A stretch of DNA of 64,000 nucleotides from JADLGH01 sp964586675 (GCA_964586675.1 CAZPHQ010000015.1:3898-67897); one strand, 5' to 3'; shown: positions 33,519-43,006, counted from the stretch's first letter. Made by a program: numbers and translations. Notes: generated by a model from the letters alone, not told the origin.

Positions 33519-35354
33519 TTATTCGTTTTCGTTAAACGCTTCGGAGTAGCTCTCGTGCCTGGAATATATGACTTCGGCGAATTTGTAGGATGCGTTCTTG
33601 AGACGATCGAGCATGTCCTTTATGTAGACGTAGTCCTCGCTTTCCAGCGATTTCCGCATTTCCCTTACGGAGCTTTCAAGATGCTCCTTGAGCTCGGGGT
33701 CTATCTTGTCGGAATAAGAATCGAGGGTTTTCTTGACCGAATACAGAAGCCCCTCGGCCTCGTTCTTTAAAAGGGCGAGGTCGCGCCTTCTCTTGTCGAC
33801 GTCACTGCTCGCCTTGCTCTCTTCTATTATTTTGTGTATCTCGCCGTCGGAGAGCCCGCCTGATGTGACGACGTGAACCGCCTGCTTTTTCCCTGTCCCG
33901 AGGTCTTTCGCCGAAACGTGCAGTATGCCGTCCGCGTCGACCTCGAACGATACCTCGATCTGCGGCATGCCCCTCGGCGCGGGCGGTATGCCGATGAGAT
34001 TGAAATTCGCGAGCGAGATGTTGTCGTCGACCATTTCCCTCTCGCCCTGGAGGACGTGTATGCCTACGAAATCCTGGTTGTCGAAGGCGGTGGTGAAGGT
34101 GCGGCTCCGCTTCGTCGGAATCGTGGTGTTTCTTTCGATGATTTTCGTGAACAGGCCGCCCTTGGTTTCGACGCCGAGCGAAAGCGGAACGACGTCGAGG
34201 AGAAGAACCTCGTCGACCTTCCCTTCGAGCACGCCTCCCTGGACAGACGCGCCTATGGCTACGACTTCTTCGGGGTTGATTCTCGTCTGGGGCTCCTTCC
34301 TGAAAATCTCCCTTACCTTCGCCTGTATCTTCGGCATCCTCGTCATACCGCCGACGAGGACTACTTCGTCTATATGCGAGACGTCGAGACGCGAATCGTC
34401 TATAGCCTGCTTGCACGGTATTTCGAGCCTGTCTATGAGGTCGGATACGAGCGCCTCGAACTCCTGCCGCGTGATTTTATAGTTAAGGTGTTTCGGACCC
34501 GACTGGTCGACCGCGATGAACGGAAGGTTTATCGTCGTTTCTTCCACCGAAGAAAGCTCGTGCTTGGACTTCTCGCAGGTTTCCCTTATGCGCTGAAGGG
34601 CCATCTTGTCTTCCCTGAGGTCGATGTCGTGCTGTTTTTTGAAATCCTCGAGGACGAGCTCGACGAGCTTCTGGTCGAAGTCGTCTCCGCCGAGGAATGT
34701 GTCGCCGCTTGTCGACTTAACCTCGAAAACCCCGTTCGCTATTTCGAGTATCGTGATATCGAAAGTCCCCCCGCCGAGGTCGAAAACGGCTATTCTGCGG
34801 TCGCCTATTTTGTCGAAGCCGTATGCCAGCGCAGCCGCCGTGGGCTCGTTTATTATCCTTTTCACATTGAGCCCGGCTATTCTTCCGGCGTCCTTGGTGG
34901 CCTGGCGCTGAAGGTCGTTGAAGTGCGCCGGCACCGTGATCACGGCGTCCGTTACTTCGTAGCCCAGGTACTCCTCGGCCACCTGCTTCATCTTCGAAAG
35001 CACTATGGAGGAAATTTCCTGCGGGCTGTAAGTGCGGGAATTTATCTCTATCCAGGCGTCGCCCGAGTCGTTCGGGACGATGCTGTAGGGGGCGAATTCC
35101 ATCGCCTTTCTCACCTCGGGCGAGTCGCTCCGCCTGCCGATGAGCCTCTTCACGCCGAATATCGTCGTCGTCGGGTTCACTACCCCCTGCCTTTTTGCAA
35201 CAGCTCCGGCGAATTTGGAATTGTCTTCCGTGAACGCCACTACCGACGGCGTCACCCTGCTCCCCTCTTCGTTAGGTATGACGACCGGGCTTCCGCCCTC
35301 TATTATCGCTACGCACGAGTTTGTCGTACCGAGGTCTATTCCTACTATTGCCAT
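33519..35354 (-). CDS. dnaK: Hsp70 chaperone DnaK, paralogue in the grpE-dnaJ operon
   Basis: 611 residues. The ATPase domain shows GIDLGTTNSCVAI, IINEPTAAALAYGFDK and VFDLGGGTFDITILE; the linker is DVVPLSLGVETKGG; the substrate domain follows. The lid is shorter than usual and ends ...SEAFNENE without the long disordered EEVD-like acidic tail. It is one of two DnaK proteins in the window (the other at 39949). Lying between grpE and dnaJ, it is likely the partner of those co-chaperones. Confidence 0.93.
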   Translation of the reverse strand: MAIVGIDLGTTNSCVAIIEGGSPVVIPNEEGSRVTPSVVAFTEDNSKFAGAVAKRQGVVNPTTTIFGVKRLIGRRSDSPEVRKAMEFAPYSIVPNDSGDAWIEINSRTYSPQEISSIVLSKMKQVAEEYLGYEVTDAVITVPAHFNDLQRQATKDAGRIAGLNVKRIINEPTAAALAYGFDKIGDRRIAVFDLGGGTFDITILEIANGVFEVKSTSGDTFLGGDDFDQKLVELVLEDFKKQHDIDLREDKMALQRIRETCEKSKHELSSVEETTINLPFIAVDQSGPKHLNYKITRQEFEALVSDLIDRLEIPCKQAIDDSRLDVSHIDEVVLVGGMTRMPKIQAKVREIFRKEPQTRINPEEVVAIGASVQGGVLEGKVDEVLLLDVVPLSLGVETKGGLFTKIIERNTTIPTKRSRTFTTAFDNQDFVGIHVLQGEREMVDDNISLANFNLIGIPPAPRGMPQIEVSFEVDADGILHVSAKDLGTGKKQAVHVVTSGGLSDGEIHKIIEESKASSDVDKRRRDLALLKNEAEGLLYSVKKTLDSYSDKIDPELKEHLESSVREMRKSLESEDYVYIKDMLDRLKNASYKFAEVIYSRHESYSEAFNENE

Positions 35355-35375
35355 ATGATATTTTCGCGCGCGGTT

Positions 35376-36011
35376 TTATCCTTCGTCGGTAAGGTCGAAT
35401 ATCCCGCTGGAATTGCCGCCGGCCCCTCCGTTGTTTTTGTCTGGTGACGAGTCCGAATCCTGGGACTCCCTCCTGCCTTTGGATACCGACACTAGCGCAG
35501 GCCGTAAAAGCCTCTCTTTAAGCGTATAGCCGCGGAGCATCTCCGAAATTATATGCCCGGGCTCGACGTCGTGAGAATCGACGCGGTCGATAGCCTGGTG
35601 CACCCTCGGGTCGAACTCCTGCCCGCGCCCGGCCGGAACGGGCTCGACGCCGAACTTTTCTAAAAGGCTCAGGAACTGCTTGTGTACGAGCTTTACGCCC
35701 TCGAGGACGGCCCCTGTGTCTTCTTCCGGTCCTTCGGAATGAGTCAGCGCCCTTTCGAGATTGTCGAGCACGTTGAGAAGAGCCTTGATGAGCTCCTCGT
35801 TTCCGTAAGTGATAACATCGGCCTTTTCCTTGGCCAGTCTCTTTTTATAGTTTTCGAAATCCGCGGCAAGCCTGACATACCTCTGATAGAGGTCTTTATA
35901 GCTTTTATCTTCTCCGCCTTCGGCCCGCGCTGCCTGCTCCACTTCGTTTACCTCGCCCTCTTCACCGAGCTCGATCTCCCCGTCGTTGTCGTTTTTATCT
36001 TCGGAATTCAT
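35376..36011 (-). CDS. grpE: Nucleotide exchange factor GrpE
   Basis: 211 residues. A charged N-terminus, a coiled helix (YVRLAADFENYKKRLAKEK), then the beta domain motif VEPVPAGRGQEFDPRVHQAI and VISEMLRGYTLKERLLRPALVSVSK-like sequence (HIISEMLRGYTLKERLLRPA) are typical. Releases ADP from DnaK. First gene of grpE-dnaK-dnaJ; AGGAGAG precedes the ATG. Confidence 0.93.
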   Translation of the reverse strand: MNSEDKNDNDGEIELGEEGEVNEVEQAARAEGGEDKSYKDLYQRYVRLAADFENYKKRLAKEKADVITYGNEELIKALLNVLDNLERALTHSEGPEEDTGAVLEGVKLVHKQFLSLLEKFGVEPVPAGRGQEFDPRVHQAIDRVDSHDVEPGHIISEMLRGYTLKERLLRPALVSVSKGRRESQDSDSSPDKNNGGAGGNSSGIFDLTDEG

Positions 36012-36132
36012 TATTCTCTCCTGATTTTAAATCACAAATACATCTAAAATTTATTGATAATTATACTCCGGTTAAGCGTTATAGTTAAGCTTTTGTGTGA
36101 AATACCGGGGCCTTCTGCTTTATTCTACGCAA

Positions 36133-36161
36133 AATATAATAATCGGCCGGGGCTTTGTCAA
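36133..36161 (-). promoter_or_regulatory. Strong sigma-70-type promoter upstream of grpE
   Basis: Minus strand: TTGACA (36161..36156), 17 bp, TATATT (36138..36133). A second, nearer candidate is TTAACT-17 bp-TATAAT with its -10 in AGTATAATTATC around 36055. No HrcA-type CIRCE palindrome was seen, so control of the operon is through these promoters or a sigma-32 form not obvious by eye. Confidence 0.65.
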
Positions 36162-36205
36162 CGAGCCGAATGGCGGCTTAAGGCCACTGCCAAAAGTGCG
36201 GGCGG

Positions 36206-37129
36206 TCAGCTCAGAAGCTCGTAGGCCACGCCTTCGAGGAGCCCGGCGTCGCTTACGACCATCTCGTCGACGGAGAACCTGTCAAGGGTCTTGAGGACCA
36301 CTTCTGTCCCCGAAACTATGAGATCCTCTCTCCCCTTTTCGAGCCCCGGTATGGCCGCCCTTTCAGCCCTCGGGGTGTTGAGGATCATCCCGAGTATACG
36401 GACTATCCCGTCCCGCGTCAGCGTGTAGTTATTCACGATGTCGGCGTCGTACTTCCCGAGGCCGAGCTCCACCGCTGCCAGGCTCGTCGGGGTGCCGGCG
36501 GTTCCTATTATTGTGAGCCCCTTCCCGCCCGGGGGAAACCCGGAAAGCCCTTCGGCTAATTTTTTCTCGATGTGAGCGCCGAGGGCCGAAAGAGCGTCGT
36601 CGGATTCCTTCTCTTCCGACAGGAATCGCTCTGTCAGGCAGACGACCCCGAGCCTCGTGCTCGTAAGGTTCGTGACAGCCCCTTCTTTAACGTATATGTA
36701 TTCCGTGCTTCCGCCGCCTATGTCGAATATGAGACAGTCGGGCGTGTCGAAAGTGACCGATTTCAAAACCCCGCTGACCGTCAGGAGGGCTTCTTCTTCT
36801 CCCGTTATAACCTCGACGGGAAGGCCGGTTTCGTTTTTCACCATTTTCACGAATTCGGGACCGTTATCCGATTCCCTCACCATGCTCGTAGCCACGGCCC
36901 GCGTCTTTTCGACGCCGAGGTCGCGTATGATCTCCGAAAAGCCCGAGAGGGCTTTCAGCGACCTTTCTATAGCCCCCGGCTTTATGAGCCTGGTTCCGTT
37001 GCCAGAGCCCTCGCCGAGGCGTGTTATCTCGCGGCCGACGTAGAGCTTGTGAAGGGAATTCCCCTCGCCGGGCTCGGTAACGAGGAGTCTGAATGTGTTC
37101 GTCCCTATGTCTATCGAGGCTATTCTCAT
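36206..37129 (-). CDS. Ppx/GppA-family exopolyphosphatase
   Basis: 307 residues from ATG 37129 (MRIASIDIGTNTFRLLV); a longer frame to 37234 gives an unlikely extension. The actin-like phosphatase motifs are DIGTNTFRLLV, TSMVRESDNGPEF, GEEEALLTVSGVL, LIFDIGGGSTEYI and GTAGTPTSLAA. It hydrolyses terminal phosphate from polyphosphate or pppGpp. At 307 residues it is the short, single-module form lacking the C-terminal HD-like domain. Confidence 0.88.
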   Translation of the reverse strand: MRIASIDIGTNTFRLLVTEPGEGNSLHKLYVGREITRLGEGSGNGTRLIKPGAIERSLKALSGFSEIIRDLGVEKTRAVATSMVRESDNGPEFVKMVKNETGLPVEVITGEEEALLTVSGVLKSVTFDTPDCLIFDIGGGSTEYIYVKEGAVTNLTSTRLGVVCLTERFLSEEKESDDALSALGAHIEKKLAEGLSGFPPGGKGLTIIGTAGTPTSLAAVELGLGKYDADIVNNYTLTRDGIVRILGMILNTPRAERAAIPGLEKGREDLIVSGTEVVLKTLDRFSVDEMVVSDAGLLEGVAYELLS

Positions 37130-37275
37130 GGTTGCAAGCTCAATTTTACAGCTATTCGGCGTTCCGGGTGAGGGGGGATGGAAAATTACGGAAACGGTCC
37201 CCCGGTCCTCCCGGCCGGTCTTTGGATATGACAAGAGTTATACCACGGAATGTGATTAAATAAAGTAGTTTCGCT

Positions 37276-37294
37276 GCGGCCACGAAGAGGCCGC
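37276..37294 (-). terminator. Hairpin downstream of the EF-G paralogue
   Basis: GCGGCC, 7-nt loop, GGCCGC in the 217-bp gap between the EF-G-like stop (37347) and the phosphatase. Sequence beyond it on the minus strand is AGCGAAACTACTTTATTT, only partly T-rich. A 12-bp palindrome CCTGTATACAGG lies just before it (37303-37314). The rest of the gap shows nothing else. Confidence 0.4.
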
Positions 37295-37346
37295 TTCAGC
37301 TTCCTGTATACAGGCCGGGGCGGATGGAGCTTACCCCGCGGGCCGT

Positions 37347-39437
37347 CTAGTGCCCTGCATGAGCCTCGGCCGCGCCGCCGTGCGCGAGCTCGATTATCTT
37401 CCCGGCCAGGTGGTCGGGCAGCTCCTCGTAATGCGAGAAGTCCATCGAGAACGTCCCGCGCCCGCTCGTTATCGCCCTCAGGTCCGAAGCGTAAGTCAGT
37501 ATCTCCGCCATCGGAATGAGCGCCCTTATGATATTCGTGCCGGCCATGGAATCGAACCCGGCGACCTTCCCCCTACGGGAGTTGATGTCCCCTATGACGT
37601 CGCCCATGCACTCGTCCGGGATGGTTATCTCCATCTTCATTACAGGCTCGAGCAGGACAGGCGCGGCGTCTTCCATCGCCTTTCTGAAGCCCATCGAGCC
37701 CGCTATCTGAAACGCCATGTCGGAGGAATCCACAGTATGGAACTTTCCGTCGAAGAGAGTGAGCCTGACGTCCACGACAGGGTAGCCCGCGAGTATGCCC
37801 TTCTTCATCGAATCGACGACGCCCTTCTCGACGGACGGTATAAAGTTCTTGGGTATCGCGCCGCCCACAATATTGTTTACGAACTCGAATCCCCCGCCGC
37901 GCGGCAAGGGCTCGACTTCGACCCAGGCGTCCCCGTACTGCCCCTTACCGCCCGTCTGCTTTATGTACTTGCCTTCGGCCTTTGCCTTTGCCCGTATGGT
38001 TTCGCGGTATGGCACGCGCGGCTTTTTGAGATCGACGTTAACGCCGTAAGTGTCGCGCAGCTTGTTCACGACGGCCTCGACATGAGACTGTCCCGTGCCA
38101 GAGAGAAGGAACTCCTTCGTCTCTTCATCTATACGGTATTGAATGGTCGGATCCTCTTCATGAATTCGGGCGAGGGACGGCGTGAGCTTGTCTTCGTCGT
38201 TTCTCGTCTTCGCCTCGATGGCGTAAGACAGCACTGCCGCCGGGAGCGGCACAGATGGTATAAGGAGCTGGTGCGCCTCGTCCGTCAGCGTATCACCGGT
38301 GGAGGCGTCCTTCAGCTTGTTCACAGCCACGATGTCGCCGCACGAAGCCGGGCTCAGCGGGAACTCCTTCTTGCCGATGAGCCTGTGTAGGTGGCCAAGC
38401 TTTTCCCTGCTTCTTTTCGTCGAGTTGTATGCGCTTACGTCGCCGTTAAGCGTGCCGGAATATACCCTGAAGACGCTAATCTTCCCCGCATAGGGATCGG
38501 AAATCGTCTTGAACACGTAAGCCGAGAAGGGCCCCTTCTCGCCCGGGGCGATCTCGGTTTCCTGCCCTCCGGGTAAGAGCCCCTTCAGCGGCTTTCTTTC
38601 GAGCGGGGAAGGCATGTATCTGGTTATCGCGCTTGATAGAACATTGAGCCCGACTAGAGCCGTCGCCGAGCCGAAGAAGACGGGGAATATGCGGCCGTCG
38701 AGTATGCCTTCGTGGAGAAGGGTCGTGATCTTGTCCTCGTCGACGGGCTCGCCTTCGAGGTATTTTTCGAGGAGCTCGTCGTCGAGCTCGGCGACCGCCT
38801 CGATTATAGACTCACGCGAGGCCGCGGCGTCGTCCATCATTTCGTCGGGCACCGGTATCTCCCGCGCGCCGCCCGCGCCGTCGTAGGCATAGGCCTTCAT
38901 GTCGACGAGGTCTACAATTCCCTTAAAGTCGTGATTCTCGCCAATGGGGAGCGTGAGCGGTATTACCTTCGCCCCTCCGAGCTCCTTGGAAATGCCGTTC
39001 ACCGTAACCTCGTAGCTCGTGTTTTCCTTGTCGAGCTTGTTGACGAATATCATGCGAGGCAGGTCGCTCGCCATCTCCCAGTATTTTTTGATCTGGAGCC
39101 CGGCGTCGCCGCCCACGGCGCCAACGACGAGCACGACACCGTCGGCCGCCCTGACGGCGTTTTCGGCTTCATACAAGAAATTTAGAAATCCGGGTGTATC
39201 TATGAGGTTAACCAGGTGGCTCCTGGTTTCGTAGAAGGTAATGTGGGAATTTATCGACATCTTCCGATGCTTCTCTTCCGGTTCGAAGTCGAGCACCGAG
39301 GTTCCGTCGTCGACCCTTCCGAGCTTGTCGGTCGCGCCGTGGGTGTAGAGTATAGCTTCAGCCAGAGATGTTTTACCGGCGCCGTGGGGTGCGACGAGCG
39401 CGATATTCCTTATACAGTCTCTACTGTACTCCTTCAT
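37347..39437 (-). CDS. Elongation factor G-like GTPase (EF-G paralogue)
   Basis: 696 residues. P-loop is APHGAGKTSLAEAIL where canonical EF-G has AHIDAGKTT; G3 is DTPGF and G4 NKLDKE. Domains II to V follow (RVYSGTLNGDVSAYNSTK, YIKQTGGKGQYGDAWVEVEP, GDVIGDINSRRGKVAGFDS). It belongs with the divergent EF-G-like proteins present beside a standard fusA. It is not beside rpsL, rpsG or tufA, which supports a specialised role, perhaps ribosome recycling or stress. AGGAGG lies upstream of the ATG. Confidence 0.85.
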   Translation of the reverse strand: MKEYSRDCIRNIALVAPHGAGKTSLAEAILYTHGATDKLGRVDDGTSVLDFEPEEKHRKMSINSHITFYETRSHLVNLIDTPGFLNFLYEAENAVRAADGVVLVVGAVGGDAGLQIKKYWEMASDLPRMIFVNKLDKENTSYEVTVNGISKELGGAKVIPLTLPIGENHDFKGIVDLVDMKAYAYDGAGGAREIPVPDEMMDDAAASRESIIEAVAELDDELLEKYLEGEPVDEDKITTLLHEGILDGRIFPVFFGSATALVGLNVLSSAITRYMPSPLERKPLKGLLPGGQETEIAPGEKGPFSAYVFKTISDPYAGKISVFRVYSGTLNGDVSAYNSTKRSREKLGHLHRLIGKKEFPLSPASCGDIVAVNKLKDASTGDTLTDEAHQLLIPSVPLPAAVLSYAIEAKTRNDEDKLTPSLARIHEEDPTIQYRIDEETKEFLLSGTGQSHVEAVVNKLRDTYGVNVDLKKPRVPYRETIRAKAKAEGKYIKQTGGKGQYGDAWVEVEPLPRGGGFEFVNNIVGGAIPKNFIPSVEKGVVDSMKKGILAGYPVVDVRLTLFDGKFHTVDSSDMAFQIAGSMGFRKAMEDAAPVLLEPVMKMEITIPDECMGDVIGDINSRRGKVAGFDSMAGTNIIRALIPMAEILTYASDLRAITSGRGTFSMDFSHYEELPDHLAGKIIELAHGGAAEAHAGH

Positions 39438-39553
39438 GGGGGAGTTACCTCCTTTGTCTGTTATTGACGTCGATCCTTGTCAACTTTTACGTCTCCTCTA
39501 TAGATATAATTCCCGCGTGTAGGTGAACGTTTTCAATTTACTCCGCGAAAGGC

Positions 39554-39757
39554 CTAGTTCTTGCTGTACTTCTTCCTGAACCTCTCTACCCTGCCCTTCG
39601 CTTCCGCAGCCCTTTCCTTGCCTGTGTAAAAGGTGTGACAGTTCGAGCAAACCTCGACAGTGAAGTTTTCAAAACGCGTAGATTTCGTGTTGTATACAGC
39701 CCCGCACGAACAGCTTATGGTGACATCTTTATACTCCGGATGTATATCCGCCTTCAT
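39554..39757 (-). CDS. rpmE: Ribosomal protein bL31
   Basis: 67 residues. MKADIHPEYKDVTISCSCG, NTKSTRFENFTVEVCSNCHTFYTG and KGRVERFRKKY are typical of bL31. The Cys pairs (CSCG and CSNCH) make this the zinc-containing form. Good AGGAGG upstream. Confidence 0.95.
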   Translation of the reverse strand: MKADIHPEYKDVTISCSCGAVYNTKSTRFENFTVEVCSNCHTFYTGKERAAEAKGRVERFRKKYSKN

Positions 39758-39870
39758 TTACTGCCTCCTGTTTATGTGAAATACGTTGATTTGTTGAAAT
39801 AGACCCCTGTCTATTAATAGTAAATTAACATTTAAATGTGAGGTCGGCAAGTATGGCCGCTTCCCTGAAA

Positions 39871-39905
39871 GCAAAAAAGGCGGCTTTGTCAGCCGCCTTT
39901 TTTGC
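39871..39905. terminator. Strong bidirectional terminator after dnaK
   Basis: A 15-bp perfect stem, GCAAAAAAGGCGGCT and AGCCGCCTTTTTTGC, with a TTGTC loop. A-run and T-run flank the GC core, so it works on both strands. It closes the rpoH-dnaK unit before rpmE. Confidence 0.9.
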
Positions 39906-39948
39906 GTAATACACTATCTTTTATCCCGGGATCCGGGGGTTTCTTTTC

Positions 39949-41892
39949 CTACTTTTCGGTGAACTCGGCGTCTATGACATCGTCGCCGTCGTCCTTCGGA
40001 CGCTCGTCCTGGCCGCCCTGCTCGGGCTCGGAAGCGCTCGGCTCCGCGCCGTCGCCGCCCGGCTGCTGCTGGGCGCCGCCGCTGTCGGCCTGCTTGTACA
40101 TCAGCTCGGCCAGCTTGTGAGAGGCCTTGGTTATCTTGTCCGTAGCAGAGGCTATGGCGTCGGCATCGTTGCCCTTTATCGCGCTCCGCCCCTCTTCCAG
40201 CGCCTCTTCGAGCTCCTTCTTGTCGGACTCCGAAAGCTTGCTCTCGAATTCCTTAAAGCTCTTTTCCGTCCTGTAGATAAGCTCATCGAGCCTGTTACGG
40301 TTCTCGACAAGCTCGTGGCGCTTCTTGTCGTCCTCGGCTTTCTCCTCGGCGTCGCGTACCATCCTGTCGACCTCGTCCTTGGCGAGTCCGCTCGAGGCCT
40401 CGACCCTGACCTTCTGCTCCTTACCGGAAGCGAGGTCCTTGGCCGAAACGTGCAGTATGCCGTCGGCGTCCGTGTCGAACGTAACCTCGATCTGCGGGAC
40501 GCCCCTCGATGCCGGCGGGAGGCCGTCGAGTATGAATCTCGCTAGCGTCCTGTTGTCGCCCGCCATCTGCCTCTCGCCCTGAAGGACGTGTATCTCGACG
40601 GACGTCTGGTTGTCTTCGGCTGTCGTGAACACCTGGCTCTTCTTCGTCGGGATGGTGGTGTTCCTCTCGATTATCTTCGTCATGACTCCGCCCAGGGTCT
40701 CGATGCCGAGCGAGAGCGGGGTGACGTCTAGAAGAAGAACGTCCCTGACCTCTCCGCCGAGAACGGCGCCCTGTATCGCCGCGCCCATGGCGACGACCTC
40801 GTCCGGGTTGATGCCCTTGTGGGGCTCCCTTCCGAAAAAGTCCGTAACCACCTTCTGAACGAGCGGTATCCTTATCGAGCCGCCGACGAGTATAACCTCG
40901 TTGATGTCCGAAGCCTTCAGGCCCGCGTCCTTGAGCGCTTGTTTGCAGGGCTCGAGCGTTCCCTTGACCTTGTCTTCTATGAGCTGCTCGAACTTGGCGC
41001 GCGTTATCTTCATCACGAGGTGCTTCGGCCCCGTCGCGTCGGCCGTTATGAACGGCAGGTTAACTTCCGTTTCGAGTGTATTGGAAAGCTCTATCTTCGC
41101 CTTTTCGGATTCCTGCCTCAGCCTCTGGAGCGCCATCTTGTCGTTCCCGAGGTCTATGCCGGAGTCCTTCTTGAACTCGGCGATTATGTATTCCATGAGT
41201 ATCCTGTCGAAGTCGTCGCCGCCGAGGTGGGTGTCGCCGTTCGTTGACTTGACCTCTATGACGTTGTCTCCGACCTCCAGTATCGAGATGTCGAACGTGC
41301 CGCCGCCGAGGTCGTAAACGGCTATCGTGCCCTCGTTCTTCTTGTCGAACCCGTAGGAAAGCGCCGCGGCCGTCGGCTCGTTTATGATTCGCTTCACTTC
41401 GAGCCCCGCTATCTTGCCTGCGTCTTTCGTCGCCTGCCTCTGGCTGTCGTTAAAGTAGGCGGGCACTGTTATAACCGCTTCCTTCACTTCCGTTCCGAGA
41501 TAATCCTCGGCCGCTTTCTTGAGTTTCATGAGGACGTGAGAGGATATCTGGGGCGGGGAATACTGCTTGCCCATCACCTCGACCCACGCGTCGCCGTTCT
41601 TGGCTTTTACAACCTTATAAGGGAGCCTCTTCGCTTCGTCCTGGACTTCGTCGTAGCGCCGCCCCATGAGCCTCTTCACGGAGAAGATCGTGTTCTCGGG
41701 GTTGACGACTGCCTGCCTCTTGGCCGGCCCGCCGACGAGTATCTCGCCGTCCTTCGTGAAGGCGACGACCGAAGGGGTGGTGCGCCCTCCTTCCTCGTTG
41801 ATGATAACCTTGGGCTCGCCGCCCTCGACTATCGCCACGACGGAGTTCGTCGTTCCGAGGTCGATACCTATAATTTTTCCGCCTGTTGCCAT
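39949..41892 (-). CDS. dnaK: Hsp70 chaperone DnaK (main form)
   Basis: 647 residues, full-length. Motifs: GIDLGTTNSVVAI, IINEPTAAALSYGFDKK, VYDLGGGTFDISILE, linker DVTPLSLGIETLGG. Substrate domain and lid are followed by a Gln/Gly/Pro-rich tail ending VIDAEFTEK, as in typical DnaK. It lies directly downstream of rpoH, 59 bp apart, with AGGAGG before the ATG and a strong terminator after the stop. Confidence 0.95.
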   Translation of the reverse strand: MATGGKIIGIDLGTTNSVVAIVEGGEPKVIINEEGGRTTPSVVAFTKDGEILVGGPAKRQAVVNPENTIFSVKRLMGRRYDEVQDEAKRLPYKVVKAKNGDAWVEVMGKQYSPPQISSHVLMKLKKAAEDYLGTEVKEAVITVPAYFNDSQRQATKDAGKIAGLEVKRIINEPTAAALSYGFDKKNEGTIAVYDLGGGTFDISILEVGDNVIEVKSTNGDTHLGGDDFDRILMEYIIAEFKKDSGIDLGNDKMALQRLRQESEKAKIELSNTLETEVNLPFITADATGPKHLVMKITRAKFEQLIEDKVKGTLEPCKQALKDAGLKASDINEVILVGGSIRIPLVQKVVTDFFGREPHKGINPDEVVAMGAAIQGAVLGGEVRDVLLLDVTPLSLGIETLGGVMTKIIERNTTIPTKKSQVFTTAEDNQTSVEIHVLQGERQMAGDNRTLARFILDGLPPASRGVPQIEVTFDTDADGILHVSAKDLASGKEQKVRVEASSGLAKDEVDRMVRDAEEKAEDDKKRHELVENRNRLDELIYRTEKSFKEFESKLSESDKKELEEALEEGRSAIKGNDADAIASATDKITKASHKLAELMYKQADSGGAQQQPGGDGAEPSASEPEQGGQDERPKDDGDDVIDAEFTEK

Positions 41893-41951
41893 AATCTTAA
41901 CTACCTCCTGTGCTTTTTATGTTCGTTTCAGTCGGCGTGGACGTGCCCCGC

Positions 41952-42803
41952 TTACCCTGCATCTATGGAGCTTTCGACCTCGCCCTTCAGTTTTCTCAGA
42001 GCCTGAACCTCTATCTGGCGCACCCTTTCCTTGGATATGCCGAGCTCGTCGCCGAGCTCGCGGAGCTTGCCCTGCGGGCTCGAAAGATACCTGCTTTCTA
42101 TAACCCGCTTTTCCCTCGGCGAAAGCTTCGTCAACCCCTCTTCAAGCCCTCTCTGGGCAAGGGTGCTCGTCTCGACGCCCTCAAGAACCTCTTCCTGCGA
42201 CGGGCTGTCCACGGCCAGCGTGTCGATATACGTTACCGAGTTGTCTTCGGTGACGGTGGAGTCGAGCGAAAAGTCCCGCGCCGCCGTCCGGAGCTCCATG
42301 TCGAGGACATCCTTCTCCCTGACGCCGAAGAGCTTCGCGACCTTGCCCGCGTCCTCTTCGGAAAGGGTTCCGCCGTCGAGACGAAGCTCCCTCTTGGCCC
42401 TTCCTATCTTGTGGAAGAGCTTCCTTTCGGCCTGGGTGGTGCCTATCTTCACCTGGCTCCAGAATTTCATGATGTGGTTCTGTATGCCCGCACGTATCCA
42501 CCACACCGCGTAGGATATGAGCCTGTAGCCCTTGTACGGGTTGAATTTCTTTACGGCTTTCATGAGCCCGAGGGTGCCTTCCTGAACAAGGTCCGTCAGC
42601 GGGAATCCATAAGAGGCGTATTCCGACGCTATCTTGACGACGAATCTCAGGTTAGACACAACGAGCTGGTTCGCAGCTTCGAGGTCCTTGTCTTCGTAGT
42701 ACCTCACGGCAAGGGCATACTCCTCGTCCCTGCTCAGAACCGGGTATTTCTCTATTTCCTTGAGAAATACTCCCATCGGTTCCCTGACTGCTATCGCATT
42801 CAT
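41952..42803 (-). CDS. rpoH: RNA polymerase heat-shock sigma factor
   Basis: 283 residues. Region 2 is QLVVSNLRFVVKIASEY ... LTDLVQEGTLGLMKAVKKFNP, with YRLISYAVWWIRAGIQ. The RpoH-specific box is in TTQAERKLFHKIGRAKREL, and region 4 ends SKERVRQIEVQALRKLK. It directs transcription of heat-shock genes, in keeping with dnaK as the next gene. AGGAGG and a consensus -35 TTGACA (42854..42849) lie upstream; the matching -10 is weak. Confidence 0.92.
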   Translation of the reverse strand: MNAIAVREPMGVFLKEIEKYPVLSRDEEYALAVRYYEDKDLEAANQLVVSNLRFVVKIASEYASYGFPLTDLVQEGTLGLMKAVKKFNPYKGYRLISYAVWWIRAGIQNHIMKFWSQVKIGTTQAERKLFHKIGRAKRELRLDGGTLSEEDAGKVAKLFGVREKDVLDMELRTAARDFSLDSTVTEDNSVTYIDTLAVDSPSQEEVLEGVETSTLAQRGLEEGLTKLSPREKRVIESRYLSSPQGKLRELGDELGISKERVRQIEVQALRKLKGEVESSIDAG

Positions 42804-42956
42804 CTATTTACATACCTCCTTTTGCAAAACTAATCATCATCCGGGAATTGTCAAGGGGGCGGAGGCATTATTATAGATGTGGGTATTTTCTTTGTTTTCA
42901 GGCGGTTAGGGTTCTAATGCTGACGTGTTTCTTCCGATTTGGGCGGGTAAAGCCCC

Positions 42957-42989
42957 AAAAGGCCCGCTTTTTCAGGCAAAACGCGGGCC
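42957..42989 (-). terminator. Rho-independent terminator after sucC
   Basis: Minus strand: GGCCCGC, 15-nt loop, GCGGGCC, then TTTT. Located 18 bp beyond the sucC stop codon, closing the sdh-sucC unit. Confidence 0.75.
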
Positions 42990-43006
42990 GAAGGCTTCGT
43001 TTACCA

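Noticed and set aside
36012..36205. CIRCE element upstream of grpE
   Set aside because: No TTAGCACTC-N9-GAGTGCTAA-like sequence present.
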